Origin: Sphingomonas sp. CFBP 13720
GTDB taxonomy: Bacteria; Pseudomonadota; Alphaproteobacteria; Sphingomonadales; Sphingomonadaceae
DNA length: 64,000 nt
Direction of reading: 5' to 3'
Assembly (NCBI RefSeq): GCF_014842075.1
Contig: NZ_JACYVA010000001.1
Coordinates: forward strand, 766,278-830,277
This document shows positions 17,919 through 25,062 of this stretch, one piece after another. A program made the translations under genes and the position numbers. The notes under the pieces were generated by a model, which made no database searches, was not told the origin of the DNA, and saw nothing but the letters and a program-made list of their open reading frames with translations. The first letter of the stretch is position 1. Each line of letters opens with the position of its first letter.

Positions 17919-17995
17919 CGGGCTGTATCTAAATCGTTCGGTTTAGGTACAGCCCGTTCAGCTGTATCGGAATGTAGCTTGACAGCCATTCCGAT
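17919..17995. promoter_or_regulatory. res-like repeat array upstream of the resolvase gene
   Basis: Two inverted repeats lie side by side: CGGGCTGTA-T-CTAAA (17919-17933) against TTTAG-G-TACAGCCCG (17942-17956), and ATCGGAATG (17966-17974) against CATTCCGAT (17987-17995). Three half-sites share the form GCTGTAyCtaAA: two direct (17922 and 17961) and one inverted. Subsites of this kind directly before a small serine recombinase gene are what a res site or an autoregulatory operator looks like. Confidence 0.5.
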
Positions 17996-18040
17996 CCACT
18001 CCTAATAACGAGCCACGGTTTCGTTACAGGAGTTCAATCC

Positions 18041-18616
18041 ATGGCTCGCACCTTCGCTTACTGCCGCGTCTCCACTGCCGATCAGACCACGGACAACCAA
18101 GTCCGTGAGATTGCCGCAGCCGGGTTCGCCGTCGAGCCCAAGCGGGTTGTGGAAGAGACTGTCTCCGGTTCGGTGGCAGCTATGGAACGCGGCGCGTTCG
18201 CCCGTCTTGTTGATCGCCTGGAGGCAGGAGACGTCCTAATCGTCACCAAGCTGGACCGGCTGGGCCGCAACGCGATGGACGTGCGCGCCACCGTCGAACG
18301 GCTGGCAGCGGACGGGGTTCGGGTTCACTGCCTCGCCCTGGGAGGCGTCGACCTCACCAGCGCAGCCGGGAAGATGACTATGGGCGTCCTATCGGCCGTT
18401 GCAGAGTTCGAGCGGGACTTGTTGATCGAGCGGACCCAGGCAGGACTGGCCCGCGCAAAGGCAGAGGGCAAGGCCCTGGGGCGTCCCTCGGTCCTCACGG
18501 TGGACCAGCAGGAGACCGTGAGGGCTCGGCGGGCCGCTGGGACGTCCCTGGGGGTCCTAGCAAAGGAGTTCGGGGTCAGCCGCGCCGCGATCCAACGCAT
18601 AGAGAAGCGGGCCTGA
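18041..18616 (+). CDS. small serine recombinase (resolvase/invertase family)
   Basis: 191 residues. The catalytic domain starts AYCRVSTADQ with nucleophile Ser11, followed by IVTKLDRLGRNAMD and FERDLLIERTQAGLARAKAEGKALGRPS, all typical of Tn3 resolvase/Hin-type enzymes. A C-terminal helix-turn-helix (SLGVLAKEFGVSRAAIQRIEK) binds the site. AGGAG precedes the ATG by 8 bp. It is separate from the integrase and probably acts on the repeats at 17919-17995 to resolve multimers or invert DNA. Its stop codon lies in a terminator hairpin. Confidence 0.93.
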   Translation: MARTFAYCRVSTADQTTDNQVREIAAAGFAVEPKRVVEETVSGSVAAMERGAFARLVDRLEAGDVLIVTKLDRLGRNAMDVRATVERLAADGVRVHCLALGGVDLTSAAGKMTMGVLSAVAEFERDLLIERTQAGLARAKAEGKALGRPSVLTVDQQETVRARRAAGTSLGVLAKEFGVSRAAIQRIEKRA

Positions 18617-18632
18617 TAGGCCCTGCTTTTTT
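18609..18632 (+). terminator. intrinsic terminator of the resolvase gene
   Basis: GGGCC (18609-18613), loop tgata, GGCCC (18619-18623), then a run of six T after tgc. The hairpin overlaps the resolvase stop and abuts the stop of the convergent HEPN gene. Confidence 0.8.
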
Positions 18633-19396
18633 CATTTAAGCGGGTACTTACGGATTACGTTTGCGAAAAGGTCCTCTACGAAGGCAACCACCTTCGCCCT
18701 GCTAAAGACGACACCCGACGGATGCGCTGCACTGTTGCGGGTTCCAAGCTTCTCATCAAGTATCTTCCGAACATCGTTCGAGACGACGCCCGCAGAGCGG
18801 CAGAACTCTATGAACTTATTTTCTGGCATCTCCCCGAAGTCATCGCGAACAGCGACTTCCGTCACCTTGACCCGCTTGTCAGTATTTGCCGCCAGAGCCT
18901 TGTTAAAGGCGTCTTGATGCTTGATTAGGATCAACTCGAAAAGGTGGTCTAGGGTCAACAGCCACGCCATGATGATGGTCGCACGGTAGGCGTGGACCCC
19001 GAAGCAGGCGAGTGCCTCTCTCAAGAACTCCTTCCGAGCACCTTCGGGCAGTTCGTCGACCAACCGCTGTAAGTCGGCGGGGATGTCCAGCACGGCCGTT
19101 TCTAAGCCGATCAACCCGGCAAGCCGCTCCCTGGCATGGCGTTCCAGCCGGTAACCGCCCGTGCCAACCTTGACGTACTTCGGCGGCTTCCCCTTCAGCC
19201 CTTTCGAGAGATACTGGGAGATCGATGCAGGCACCGCCAGGTCGCAATCGCGAAAGCAGTTGCTAATCTTGGCCGCAGTCGCACTAGCCGCCCCTGCAAT
19301 CTCCGTGAGGTAGTAGGCAAACGCGTCTATACGCTCTCCGGCTGCAAGGTTGCTGGCCCCCTGAAGGGAACTGTAGAAGCCGCTCGCGCTACCCAA
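18632..19396 (-). CDS. HEPN-domain protein with N-terminal winged-helix-like domain (candidate RNase toxin/defence effector)
   Basis: 254 residues starting at TTG (19396), 6 bp after its partner's stop. Residues about 21-92 form a domain with E-x-I-x-x-F-A-Y-Y-L ... AG ... TAAKISNCFR (40-49), then IxxYL ... GGYRLERHARERL, resembling a winged helix. The rest is helical and ends with LGTRNSAAHPSG, a HEPN-type R-x4-H motif (Arg220, His225). HEPN proteins with R-x4-6-H are often metal-independent RNases in toxin-antitoxin, Abi and CRISPR-linked systems. The adjacent gene encodes a protein sharing the N-terminal domain, suggesting a two-part system. No membrane segment is seen. The nuclease role is inference from the motif. 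Confidence 0.75.
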   Translation of the reverse strand: MGSASGFYSSLQGASNLAAGERIDAFAYYLTEIAGAASATAAKISNCFRDCDLAVPASISQYLSKGLKGKPPKYVKVGTGGYRLERHARERLAGLIGLETAVLDIPADLQRLVDELPEGARKEFLREALACFGVHAYRATIIMAWLLTLDHLFELILIKHQDAFNKALAANTDKRVKVTEVAVRDDFGEMPENKFIEFCRSAGVVSNDVRKILDEKLGTRNSAAHPSGVVFSRAKVVAFVEDLFANVIRKYPLK

Positions 19397-19402
19397 ATCC
19401 TA

Positions 19403-20041
19403 TCAGTCCTTCTTCTTCAAATCGTGTTCATAATGTGTGTCGCCAATATGCGTTATGGAAATAGCATCCAGTTTCTCGAACTTGATGAAGTGCCGCTTGG
19501 CTCGCGTGTCGTACAGGGCCTGCGCAAATGCTTTCGGCGGCTTAACCTTCACGATACGATAGCAAGTAAATATTTGGTCGGCCGTAAACGGATTAATACC
19601 TGCATCGTGGGCTAGGTAATGACCAAAGAACAAGACCGTTTCCTGATGCCCCTTCAACGCATACAGGTCGAACGCTTCAACCAGGCCAGGCAGCTTCAGG
19701 TCAGGGTCGACGCGGGGTTCATACTTCGCCTTCTTTGAAGCAGCCCCCTCTATCGGATTGGCTGCGCGACGGCGGCGAGGCGGGGAGCGGCGCCCTTTAC
19801 TAAGCTGATCGTCGGCCTCTTGCGGTTCCGCGTCGACCTCTGCGTCGTTGGACGAAGTCTCGTCCTGTGCCGCAGCGAGCGGCGGCGCAGCGGGGCGCGC
19901 ATCGGCCGAACTTGAAACCGCCCCGCCGAAGAACTTGCCTACGTACTCCCGGAACTCCGAGTGCATTTCTTTGATGAAGGCGTCGTCGCCCTCGGCTTCA
20001 AACATACCCTCCGATAGGCTCACTCGCAGTTTAGCAACCAT
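19403..20041 (-). CDS. partner of the HEPN gene, C-terminal winged-helix-like domain
   Basis: 212 residues. The N-terminal 40 residues (KLRVSLSEGMFEAEGDDAFIKEM) look like a small beta/alpha segment. About 70 residues of Ala/Asp/Arg-rich linker follow (including RRSPPRRRRAANP), then a folded domain from about 134 to 200. That domain aligns with the N-terminal domain of the HEPN protein: E-[TR]-[VI]-x-x-F-x-x-YL, AG, TA-x-x-I-x-x-C-[YF]-R. The ATG at 20041 has a strong GGGGGAG 3 bp upstream. It is transcribed inward from the right end and lies first in a two-gene unit. It may be a target-recognition or antitoxin component; no database family is recognised. Confidence 0.75.
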   Translation of the reverse strand: MVAKLRVSLSEGMFEAEGDDAFIKEMHSEFREYVGKFFGGAVSSSADARPAAPPLAAAQDETSSNDAEVDAEPQEADDQLSKGRRSPPRRRRAANPIEGAASKKAKYEPRVDPDLKLPGLVEAFDLYALKGHQETVLFFGHYLAHDAGINPFTADQIFTCYRIVKVKPPKAFAQALYDTRAKRHFIKFEKLDAISITHIGDTHYEHDLKKKD

Positions 20042-20120
20042 AGCTCCCCCATTCCAATCTTACGCGAAGCGCGCCCCCCTCCAGTAGGTTAGCGGTACTC
20101 TTGCGCTGCGCAAGGTGATT

Positions 20121-20157
20121 GGTCCTTTACGTCCCGCAAGGGAACAGATTGTGCCCG
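20121..20157 (+). other. attR of the comM element
   Basis: The element arm GGTCC (20121-20125), five bases, GTCC (20131-20134) and 8 bp lead to core AACA (20143-20146) and then comM sequence. The arm is the inverted mirror of the left arm at 12778-12791. Joining the host arms recreates attB inside the codons for HNLLMV of ComM. Confidence 0.8.
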
Positions 20158-20777
20158 CCCGCCGCCGCGATCTCCAGCGCGCGCCGCGCGGTTTCCTGCC
20201 CCTTCACCTGGCGCAGATCGGTGCCGTGGACGAAATCCTCCGCGCCGCCGGGCGCCGGCGATCCCAAAATCTGCTCGCCCTTCAGATGATTGAGCAGCGC
20301 CAGCAGGTCGGGCGCCGCGACCACCGGTGTGCCGGCCCATGCGGCCTCTGCCCCCTGCGCCGCCGGACAGATCAGCGCGACGCCATCCTGCGCCGCCAGC
20401 ATCGCGGCCAGCAGCACGCCGGGCGACGCAGCGATGCGCCCGTCGAGGCTGAGTTCGCCGACCACCAGATGATCGGCCAGCCCCTCCGCATCGACCACCC
20501 CCATCGCCGCGAGCAGCCCCAGCGCGATCGGCAGGTCGTAATGCGATCCTTCCTTGGGCAGGTCGGCGGGCGACAGGTTCACCGTGATCCGCTTGGGCGG
20601 CAGCGCAAGGCCGATCGCGGCGATCGCGGCACGCACCCGTTCGAGGCTCTCGCCCACCGCCTTGTCGGGCAGCCCGACCAGCACGAACGCGGGCAGCCCC
20701 GGTGCCAGTTGCACCTGCACCTCGACCCGCCGCGCCTCCAGCCCGAGATACGCCGCCGTCGATACGATCGCGACCAT
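20147..20777 (-). pseudogene. comM: comM (yifB) 5' fragment
   Basis: The N-terminal Lon-protease-like domain of ComM from the ATG at 20777 (MVAIVSTAAYLGLEARRVEV), including VGLPDKAVGESLERVRAA, NLSPADLPKEG and YDLPIALGLL, all family hallmarks. The host sequence stops after GGHN where the element begins. The frame then reads FPCGT and a stop at 20127 inside the element, giving at most a 216-residue product without the AAA+ motor. ComM drives branch migration during transformation, so this strain is probably impaired in it unless the element excises. Confidence 0.92.
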
Positions 20778-20885
20778 GTCCGCCCCTGTTGCCCGTCCCC
20801 GCCTGCGTGCATAGCGGGTTTGACGGCGGAGGGAATGCCGCCCGCGTGTCTTGCAACCGCAATACACGGCTGGCATGACCCGTGG

Positions 20886-21131
20886 ATGCGGATCATCCTT
20901 CTCGTCCTCGGCGCGTTACTGATCCTCGTCACGCCGGTCGCGGCGTTGCTGCCGGGACCCGGTGGGATCTTCACGTTCGCCGCCGGACTGGCGCTGGTAC
21001 TGCGCAACTCGCGTCGGGCGCGCCACCGCTTCGCACGGACGATGCGGCGCTATCCACGGATCGGCGGGCTGGCGGATCGCGCCCTGCGCCGGCCCAGTGC
21101 GAAGCGGCGTCGGGTGCGCGCGGCGCGTTGA
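20886..21131 (+). CDS. small PGPGW-type transmembrane protein
   Basis: 81 residues starting MRIILLVLGALLILVTPVAALLPGPGGIFTFAAGLALVLRNS. It has a hydrophobic hairpin with the P-G-P-G turn between two helices and a highly basic tail (RRPSAKRRRVRAAR), as in small putative inner-membrane proteins of the PGPGW group. The ATG at 20886 is the only start that leaves the helix intact. It lies divergent from comM; the two starts are 108 bp apart. The function is unknown. Confidence 0.7.
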   Translation: MRIILLVLGALLILVTPVAALLPGPGGIFTFAAGLALVLRNSRRARHRFARTMRRYPRIGGLADRALRRPSAKRRRVRAAR

Positions 21132-21156
21132 CTTCGCGGCGGTCCCCCCGTAAAGG
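21128..21156 (+). promoter_or_regulatory. possible promoter ahead of rpmH
   Basis: TTGACT (21128-21133) and TAAAGG (21151-21156) are 17 bp apart, 74 bp before rpmH. The -35 box is good and the -10 poor (three of six to consensus). It overlaps the stop codon of the upstream gene. Confidence 0.35.
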
Positions 21157-21169
21157 CGCACGGCACGCG

Positions 21170-21192
21170 GCCGCCGTCACTGGCGGCTTTTT
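21170..21192 (+). terminator. intrinsic hairpin upstream of rpmH (terminator or attenuator)
   Basis: GCCGCC (21170-21175), loop gtcact, GGCGGC (21182-21187), then five T. It ends any transcript of the small membrane-protein gene. If the promoter at 21128-21156 is real, it would lie in the rpmH leader as an attenuator. Confidence 0.65.
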
Positions 21193-21229
21193 ACGTTTTA
21201 CAGCAGTTCGAATACCCGGGGAATGAGTG

Positions 21230-21364
21230 ATGAAGCGGACTTTTCAGCCGAGCAACCTGGTACGCGCCCGTCGCCACGGTTTCCGCTCGCGGATGGCGAC
21301 TCCGGGCGGTCGCAACGTGATCCGGAAGCGCCGCGCGCAGGGTCGCAAGAAGCTGTCGGCCTGA
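21230..21364 (+). CDS. rpmH: 50S ribosomal protein L34
   Basis: A 44-residue, highly basic protein, [21 protein letters not shown] ... [19 protein letters not shown], an essentially complete match to bacterial L34. The ATG at 21230 is in the usual place before rnpA, with the stop at 21362-21364 5 bp before the rnpA start. The order rpmH-rnpA-yidD-yidC is conserved in many bacteria. Confidence 0.97.
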   Translation: MKRTFQPSNLVRARRHGFRSRMATPGGRNVIRKRRAQGRKKLSA

Positions 21365-21369
21365 TCCAG

Positions 21370-21702
21370 ATGGTTCGCCGCCGGGATTATCTGGCGGCGA
21401 ATGCAGGACGACGGGCACCGATGCCCGGTTTCGTCCTGCTGGTGCGCAAACGCGCAGCCGGCGAACTCGCTTCCGCCGATCAGGCGATGCGAATCGGCAT
21501 CACGGTATCGAAGAAGGTCGGGAACGCCGTCGTCCGCAACCGGATGAAACGGCGTTTTCGCGCGCTCGCCGCCGAAATGCTGCCGGAGATCGGCATCGCG
21601 GGTGCCGACCATGTCCTGATCGGTCGCGCCAGCGGCATCGAACGGCCGTTCGACGATCTGCGTTCGGATATGGCCAAGGCGCTGCGCAAGGTCGCGCGCT
21701 GA
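21370..21702 (+). CDS. rnpA: ribonuclease P protein component
   Basis: 110 residues from the ATG at 21370; the open frame upstream overlaps rpmH in another frame and is not used. Landmarks are [45 protein letters not shown] (the RNR motif contacting P RNA) and [10 protein letters not shown]. It assists RNase P RNA in maturing the 5' ends of tRNAs. Confidence 0.95.
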   Translation: MVRRRDYLAANAGRRAPMPGFVLLVRKRAAGELASADQAMRIGITVSKKVGNAVVRNRMKRRFRALAAEMLPEIGIAGADHVLIGRASGIERPFDDLRSDMAKALRKVAR

Positions 21703-21704
21703 CC

Positions 21705-21971
21705 GTGACGAAGGGTGCGAACCCCCGTCCCGGTCCCCGCGCCGGCCCGCCCCCCGGCATCGCCGCGCGCGCGCTGATGCTGATCGCGCGCGGCTGGCAA
21801 TTGGGGCCTTCGCTGGTCCTGCCGCCCTCGTGCCGGTATCAGCCTTCCTGTTCGGCCTATGCAATCACTGCCATTGCCCGCTATGGCGCGGCGAAGGGCG
21901 GGTGGCTGGCGGCGAAACGTATCGCGCGATGCCATCCGTGGGGCGGGCACGGCCACGATCCGGTGCCATGA
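21705..21971 (+). CDS. yidD: membrane protein insertion efficiency factor YidD
   Basis: 88 residues from GTG at 21705, 2 bp after rnpA. It has an N-terminal amphipathic segment ([14 protein letters not shown]), then [46 protein letters not shown], the near-invariant YidD core with its three Cys. It assists YidC-dependent insertion at the inner membrane and lies directly before yidC. Confidence 0.95.
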   Translation: MTKGANPRPGPRAGPPPGIAARALMLIARGWQLGPSLVLPPSCRYQPSCSAYAITAIARYGAAKGGWLAAKRIARCHPWGGHGHDPVP

Positions 21972-21990
21972 TTCAGACGCAGGGGTTTGC

Positions 21991-23688
21991 GTGAAGGACG
22001 ATCAGAAGAACTTCCTGCTGTTCGCAGTGCTTGCCGCACTGCTGCTGTTCGGCTGGCCGTATATCGCGAACCATTTCTTCCCGACGGCGAACCCGCCGGT
22101 GACGAAGGTCGAGGATGGCAAGAGCAAGGTCGTGCCGAATCCGGCCGCCGATCCTGCCGCCGACGACGCCAATGCCATCCGCGACCGCATGGTCGTCCTG
22201 CGCGAAACGCCGCGCGTGGCGATCGAAACCCCCGCCGTGCGTGGGTCGATCAACCTGCGCGGTGGGCGGATCGACGATCTGGTACTGGTCCGGCATCGCG
22301 AAACCATCGCCAAGGATTCGCCGCCGATCCGCCTGCTGTCGCCGTCCGGTACGGCTGACGCCTATTTCGCGCAGTTCGGCTGGAGCGGAACCGGCGTCGC
22401 CACGCCCCCTGCCGACGCGCTGTGGACCGCCAGTGGCGGCAAGCTGACTCCGCAGACCCCCGTCACGCTGACGACACAGGCCGGCAGCCAGCGCTACCAA
22501 ATCCAGATCTCGGTCGACGACGGGTACATGTTCACCGTCCGCCAGAGCGTGTTGAACACCGCGTCACAGCCGGTGCAGGTCGCGACCTACGGCTTGCTCA
22601 GCCGCCGCGGCGCGCCGGTCGACAAGGATACGATGACGATCCAGGTCGGCCCGATCTACGAAGCCGGCAACGGCGTAAAGTTCGGCGTCAACTATACCGA
22701 TATCGACGAAAAGCCCGAAAGCTTCTCGACCGAGGGCGGCTGGGTCGGGTTCACCGACCATTACTGGCTCGCCACGCTGATCCCCGATCCCCGGACGCAG
22801 CACACGCTGAAGCTGCACGGCCGCGACCAGCGGCATCAGGCCGACTATAGCTCGCCCACGCCGACCGCGGTCGCGCCCGGGCAGACGATGACGCAGACCG
22901 CGCGCTTCTTCGCCGGCGCGAAGGAAACCGACCGGCTCGACGCCTATGAGGAACAGGGCGTCGCGCACTTCGGCAACGCGATCGATTGGGGCTGGTTCAG
23001 CATCGTCGAGAAGCCGATTTTCGTCTATCTCGACTGGCTGTTCCGTCTCGTCGGCAATTTCGGCGTCGCGATCATCCTGCTGACCTTCACCATCCGCCTG
23101 CTGATGTTCCCGATCGCGCAGCGTCAGTTCGCGTCGATGGCGGCGATGCGCGCCGTCCAGCCCAAGCTGAAGGCGCTGCAGGAGCGGTACAAGAACGACA
23201 AGCCGCGTCTCCAGCAGGAGATGATGAAGCTGTACAAGGAGGAGAAGGTCAATCCGGTCGCCGGATGCCTGCCCACCCTGCTCCAGATTCCGGTGTTCTA
23301 TGCGCTGTACAAGGTGCTGTTGCTGACGATCGAGATGCGGCACCAGCCGTTCGTCGGGTGGATCAAGGATCTGTCCGCGCCCGATCCGGCAACCATCCTG
23401 AACCTGTTCGGCTATCTCGACTTCACCCCGCCGCATTTCCTCGCGATCGGCATCGTGCCGGTGCTGCTGGGCATTTCGATGTTCTTCCAGTTCCGCCTGA
23501 ACCCGGCGCCGATGGACGACATGCAGAAGCAGGTGTTCGGGATCATGCCGTGGGTGCTGATGTTCATCATGGCCCCGTTCGCGGTCGGATTGCAGGTCTA
23601 CTGGATCACGTCGAACATCCTGACGATCGCGCAGCAGCAATTGCTCTATTCGCGCCACCCGGCCCTGCGGCAGGCGGCAGCCAAGTGA
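21991..23688 (+). CDS. yidC: membrane protein insertase YidC
   Basis: 565 residues. The GTG at 21991 is chosen because the protein then begins KDDQKNFLLFAVLAALLLFGW, the standard first helix; the upstream frame lies within yidD. A large periplasmic beta domain follows (about 60-340), then five helices with FGVAIILLTFTIRLLMFPIA, the cytoplasmic coiled-coil hairpin (KALQERYKNDKPRLQQEMMKLYKEEKVNP) and GCLPTLLQIPVFYALYKV. This is a normal Gram-negative YidC (E. coli 548 aa). Its stop overlaps the engB start by 4 bases. Confidence 0.96.
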   Translation: MKDDQKNFLLFAVLAALLLFGWPYIANHFFPTANPPVTKVEDGKSKVVPNPAADPAADDANAIRDRMVVLRETPRVAIETPAVRGSINLRGGRIDDLVLVRHRETIAKDSPPIRLLSPSGTADAYFAQFGWSGTGVATPPADALWTASGGKLTPQTPVTLTTQAGSQRYQIQISVDDGYMFTVRQSVLNTASQPVQVATYGLLSRRGAPVDKDTMTIQVGPIYEAGNGVKFGVNYTDIDEKPESFSTEGGWVGFTDHYWLATLIPDPRTQHTLKLHGRDQRHQADYSSPTPTAVAPGQTMTQTARFFAGAKETDRLDAYEEQGVAHFGNAIDWGWFSIVEKPIFVYLDWLFRLVGNFGVAIILLTFTIRLLMFPIAQRQFASMAAMRAVQPKLKALQERYKNDKPRLQQEMMKLYKEEKVNPVAGCLPTLLQIPVFYALYKVLLLTIEMRHQPFVGWIKDLSAPDPATILNLFGYLDFTPPHFLAIGIVPVLLGISMFFQFRLNPAPMDDMQKQVFGIMPWVLMFIMAPFAVGLQVYWITSNILTIAQQQLLYSRHPALRQAAAK

Positions 23689-24356
23689 GCGACCTTCCGC
23701 CCCCGCCGCCCGGTGACGAAGACCGCTTCGATCCCGAACTGATCGAAGCGGCGCGCAAGATCTTCGCCGGGCCGATCAATTTCCTGAAATCGGCCCCCGC
23801 GCTCGAATATCTGCCCGATCCGGCGGTGCCCGAAATCGCGTTCGCCGGTCGGTCGAACGTCGGCAAGTCGTCGCTGCTCAACGCGCTGACCGGACGGACC
23901 AGCCTGGCGCGGACCTCGGTCACGCCGGGCCGGACGCAGGAGCTGAACTTCTTCGACGTGGGCGAACCGCTGCGGCTGCGGCTGGTCGACATGCCGGGCT
24001 ATGGCTTTGCCAAGGCGCCCAAGGACATGGTTCGCAAGTGGCGCTATCTGGTCAACGACTTCCTGCGCGGGCGGCAGGTACTCAAGCGCACGCTGGTGCT
24101 GATCGATTCGCGCCACGGCATCAAGGACGTCGATCGCGACGTGTTCGAAATGCTGGACAAGGCGGCGACCAGCTATCGCATCGTGCTGACCAAGACCGAC
24201 AAGATCAAGGCGACCGAACTCGACGCGGTCTATCACGCCGTGTCGGACGAGGTCCGCAAGCGTCCCGCCGCACATCCCGACGTCATTTCGACGTCGAGCG
24301 AAAAGGGCATGGGCATCGCCGAATTGCGCGCGGCGGTAATCGAATCGATCGGGTGA
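23685..24356 (+). CDS. engB: ribosome biogenesis GTPase EngB (YsxC/YihA)
   Basis: 223 residues from GTG at 23685, inside the GTGA overlap with yidC. G motifs are GRSNVGKSS (G1), RTSVTPGRTQ (G2), DMPGYG (G3), TKTDK (G4) and STSS (G5). It is an essential GTPase in 50S assembly. The N-terminal extension of about 35 residues (PPPPPGDEDRFDPELIEAARK) is typical of alphaproteobacterial forms. Confidence 0.95.
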   Translation: MSDLPPPPPGDEDRFDPELIEAARKIFAGPINFLKSAPALEYLPDPAVPEIAFAGRSNVGKSSLLNALTGRTSLARTSVTPGRTQELNFFDVGEPLRLRLVDMPGYGFAKAPKDMVRKWRYLVNDFLRGRQVLKRTLVLIDSRHGIKDVDRDVFEMLDKAATSYRIVLTKTDKIKATELDAVYHAVSDEVRKRPAAHPDVISTSSEKGMGIAELRAAVIESIG

Positions 24357-24371
24357 GGCCGGACGCGGCGC

Positions 24372-24986
24372 TTACCCGCGCGCCGCGAACAGTCCCGCGC
24401 CCACCGCGACCGCGCCGATCGCCAGCGCGCATGCGAACAGCATCAATACGCCGTCGCGCACCAGCAGGGCGATGCCGAATGCCATGATCGCCGCCATCGG
24501 CGCGGTACTGGCAAGCGGCAGCAGCTCCAGTGGCGGCACCGTCAGGCACAGCAGCATCACCGCGATCCCTGCCACCTTGACCATCGGCCCACGCGTCAGC
24601 ATCGGCAGCCGGCCGTGAAACCACCGGTCCATCCGGTCCGCGATCGGGCGGGTCTTGTCCGCGACCTTGACCAGCCGGTCGCCTTTCAGCCCACGACGGC
24701 GCAGGAAGCCGGGTAGCCAGAGATGCTCGCGGCCCAGCACAAGCTGGATCGCCAGCAGGATCATCACTACCGCCATCGCCGTCGGCAATCCGGGAATGCT
24801 GCCCACCGGGGATATGTCCACCAACGGAAGTATGATGAAGAACGGGCCATAGGCACGACTGCCCAGTGCTTCCAGCATGTCGCCCAATTCCGCCTTGTCG
24901 TCCCCGGCCTTGCAGCCGAGTTCCCGAAGACGGTCCAGCACGTCGCCGACGCTGTGCGGGTCATCGCCCGTGTCGATTCCAGCCAT
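24372..24986 (-). CDS. ExoD-family exopolysaccharide synthesis membrane protein
   Basis: 204 residues from the ATG at 24986; the open frame continues 34 codons upstream without ExoD features. DKAELGDMLEALGSRAYGPFFIILPLVDISPVGSIPGLPTAMAVVMILLAIQLVLGREHLWLP is the ExoD signature region, followed by about four helices. In rhizobia exoD affects exopolysaccharide and alkaline tolerance; the mechanism is unknown. It is convergent with engB. Confidence 0.88.
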   Translation of the reverse strand: MAGIDTGDDPHSVGDVLDRLRELGCKAGDDKAELGDMLEALGSRAYGPFFIILPLVDISPVGSIPGLPTAMAVVMILLAIQLVLGREHLWLPGFLRRRGLKGDRLVKVADKTRPIADRMDRWFHGRLPMLTRGPMVKVAGIAVMLLCLTVPPLELLPLASTAPMAAIMAFGIALLVRDGVLMLFACALAIGAVAVGAGLFAARG

Positions 24987-25062
24987 CGGGATCGAACGGA
25001 TTGCCCCCCGCCCGGTTCCGAAACGGTCGACACGCCGCCCGGGCCGTGGCACCACCGCGCCC

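Larger units (their letters stand above)
12768..20142 (+). mobile_element. 7,375-bp serine-integrase element inserted in comM
   Basis: The boundaries come from the two comM fragments: both junctions share AACA (12768-12771 and 20143-20146), and excision restores comM in frame. Content, left to right: a large serine integrase, a 350-bp hairpin-rich gap, eight small phage-type genes including a gp14-like virion protein, a res-like array with a small resolvase, and an opposing two-gene HEPN module. There is no terminase, portal, capsid, tail or replication gene. It is therefore either a much reduced prophage or a satellite-like island that relies on a helper; the sequence cannot decide. Confidence 0.92.
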
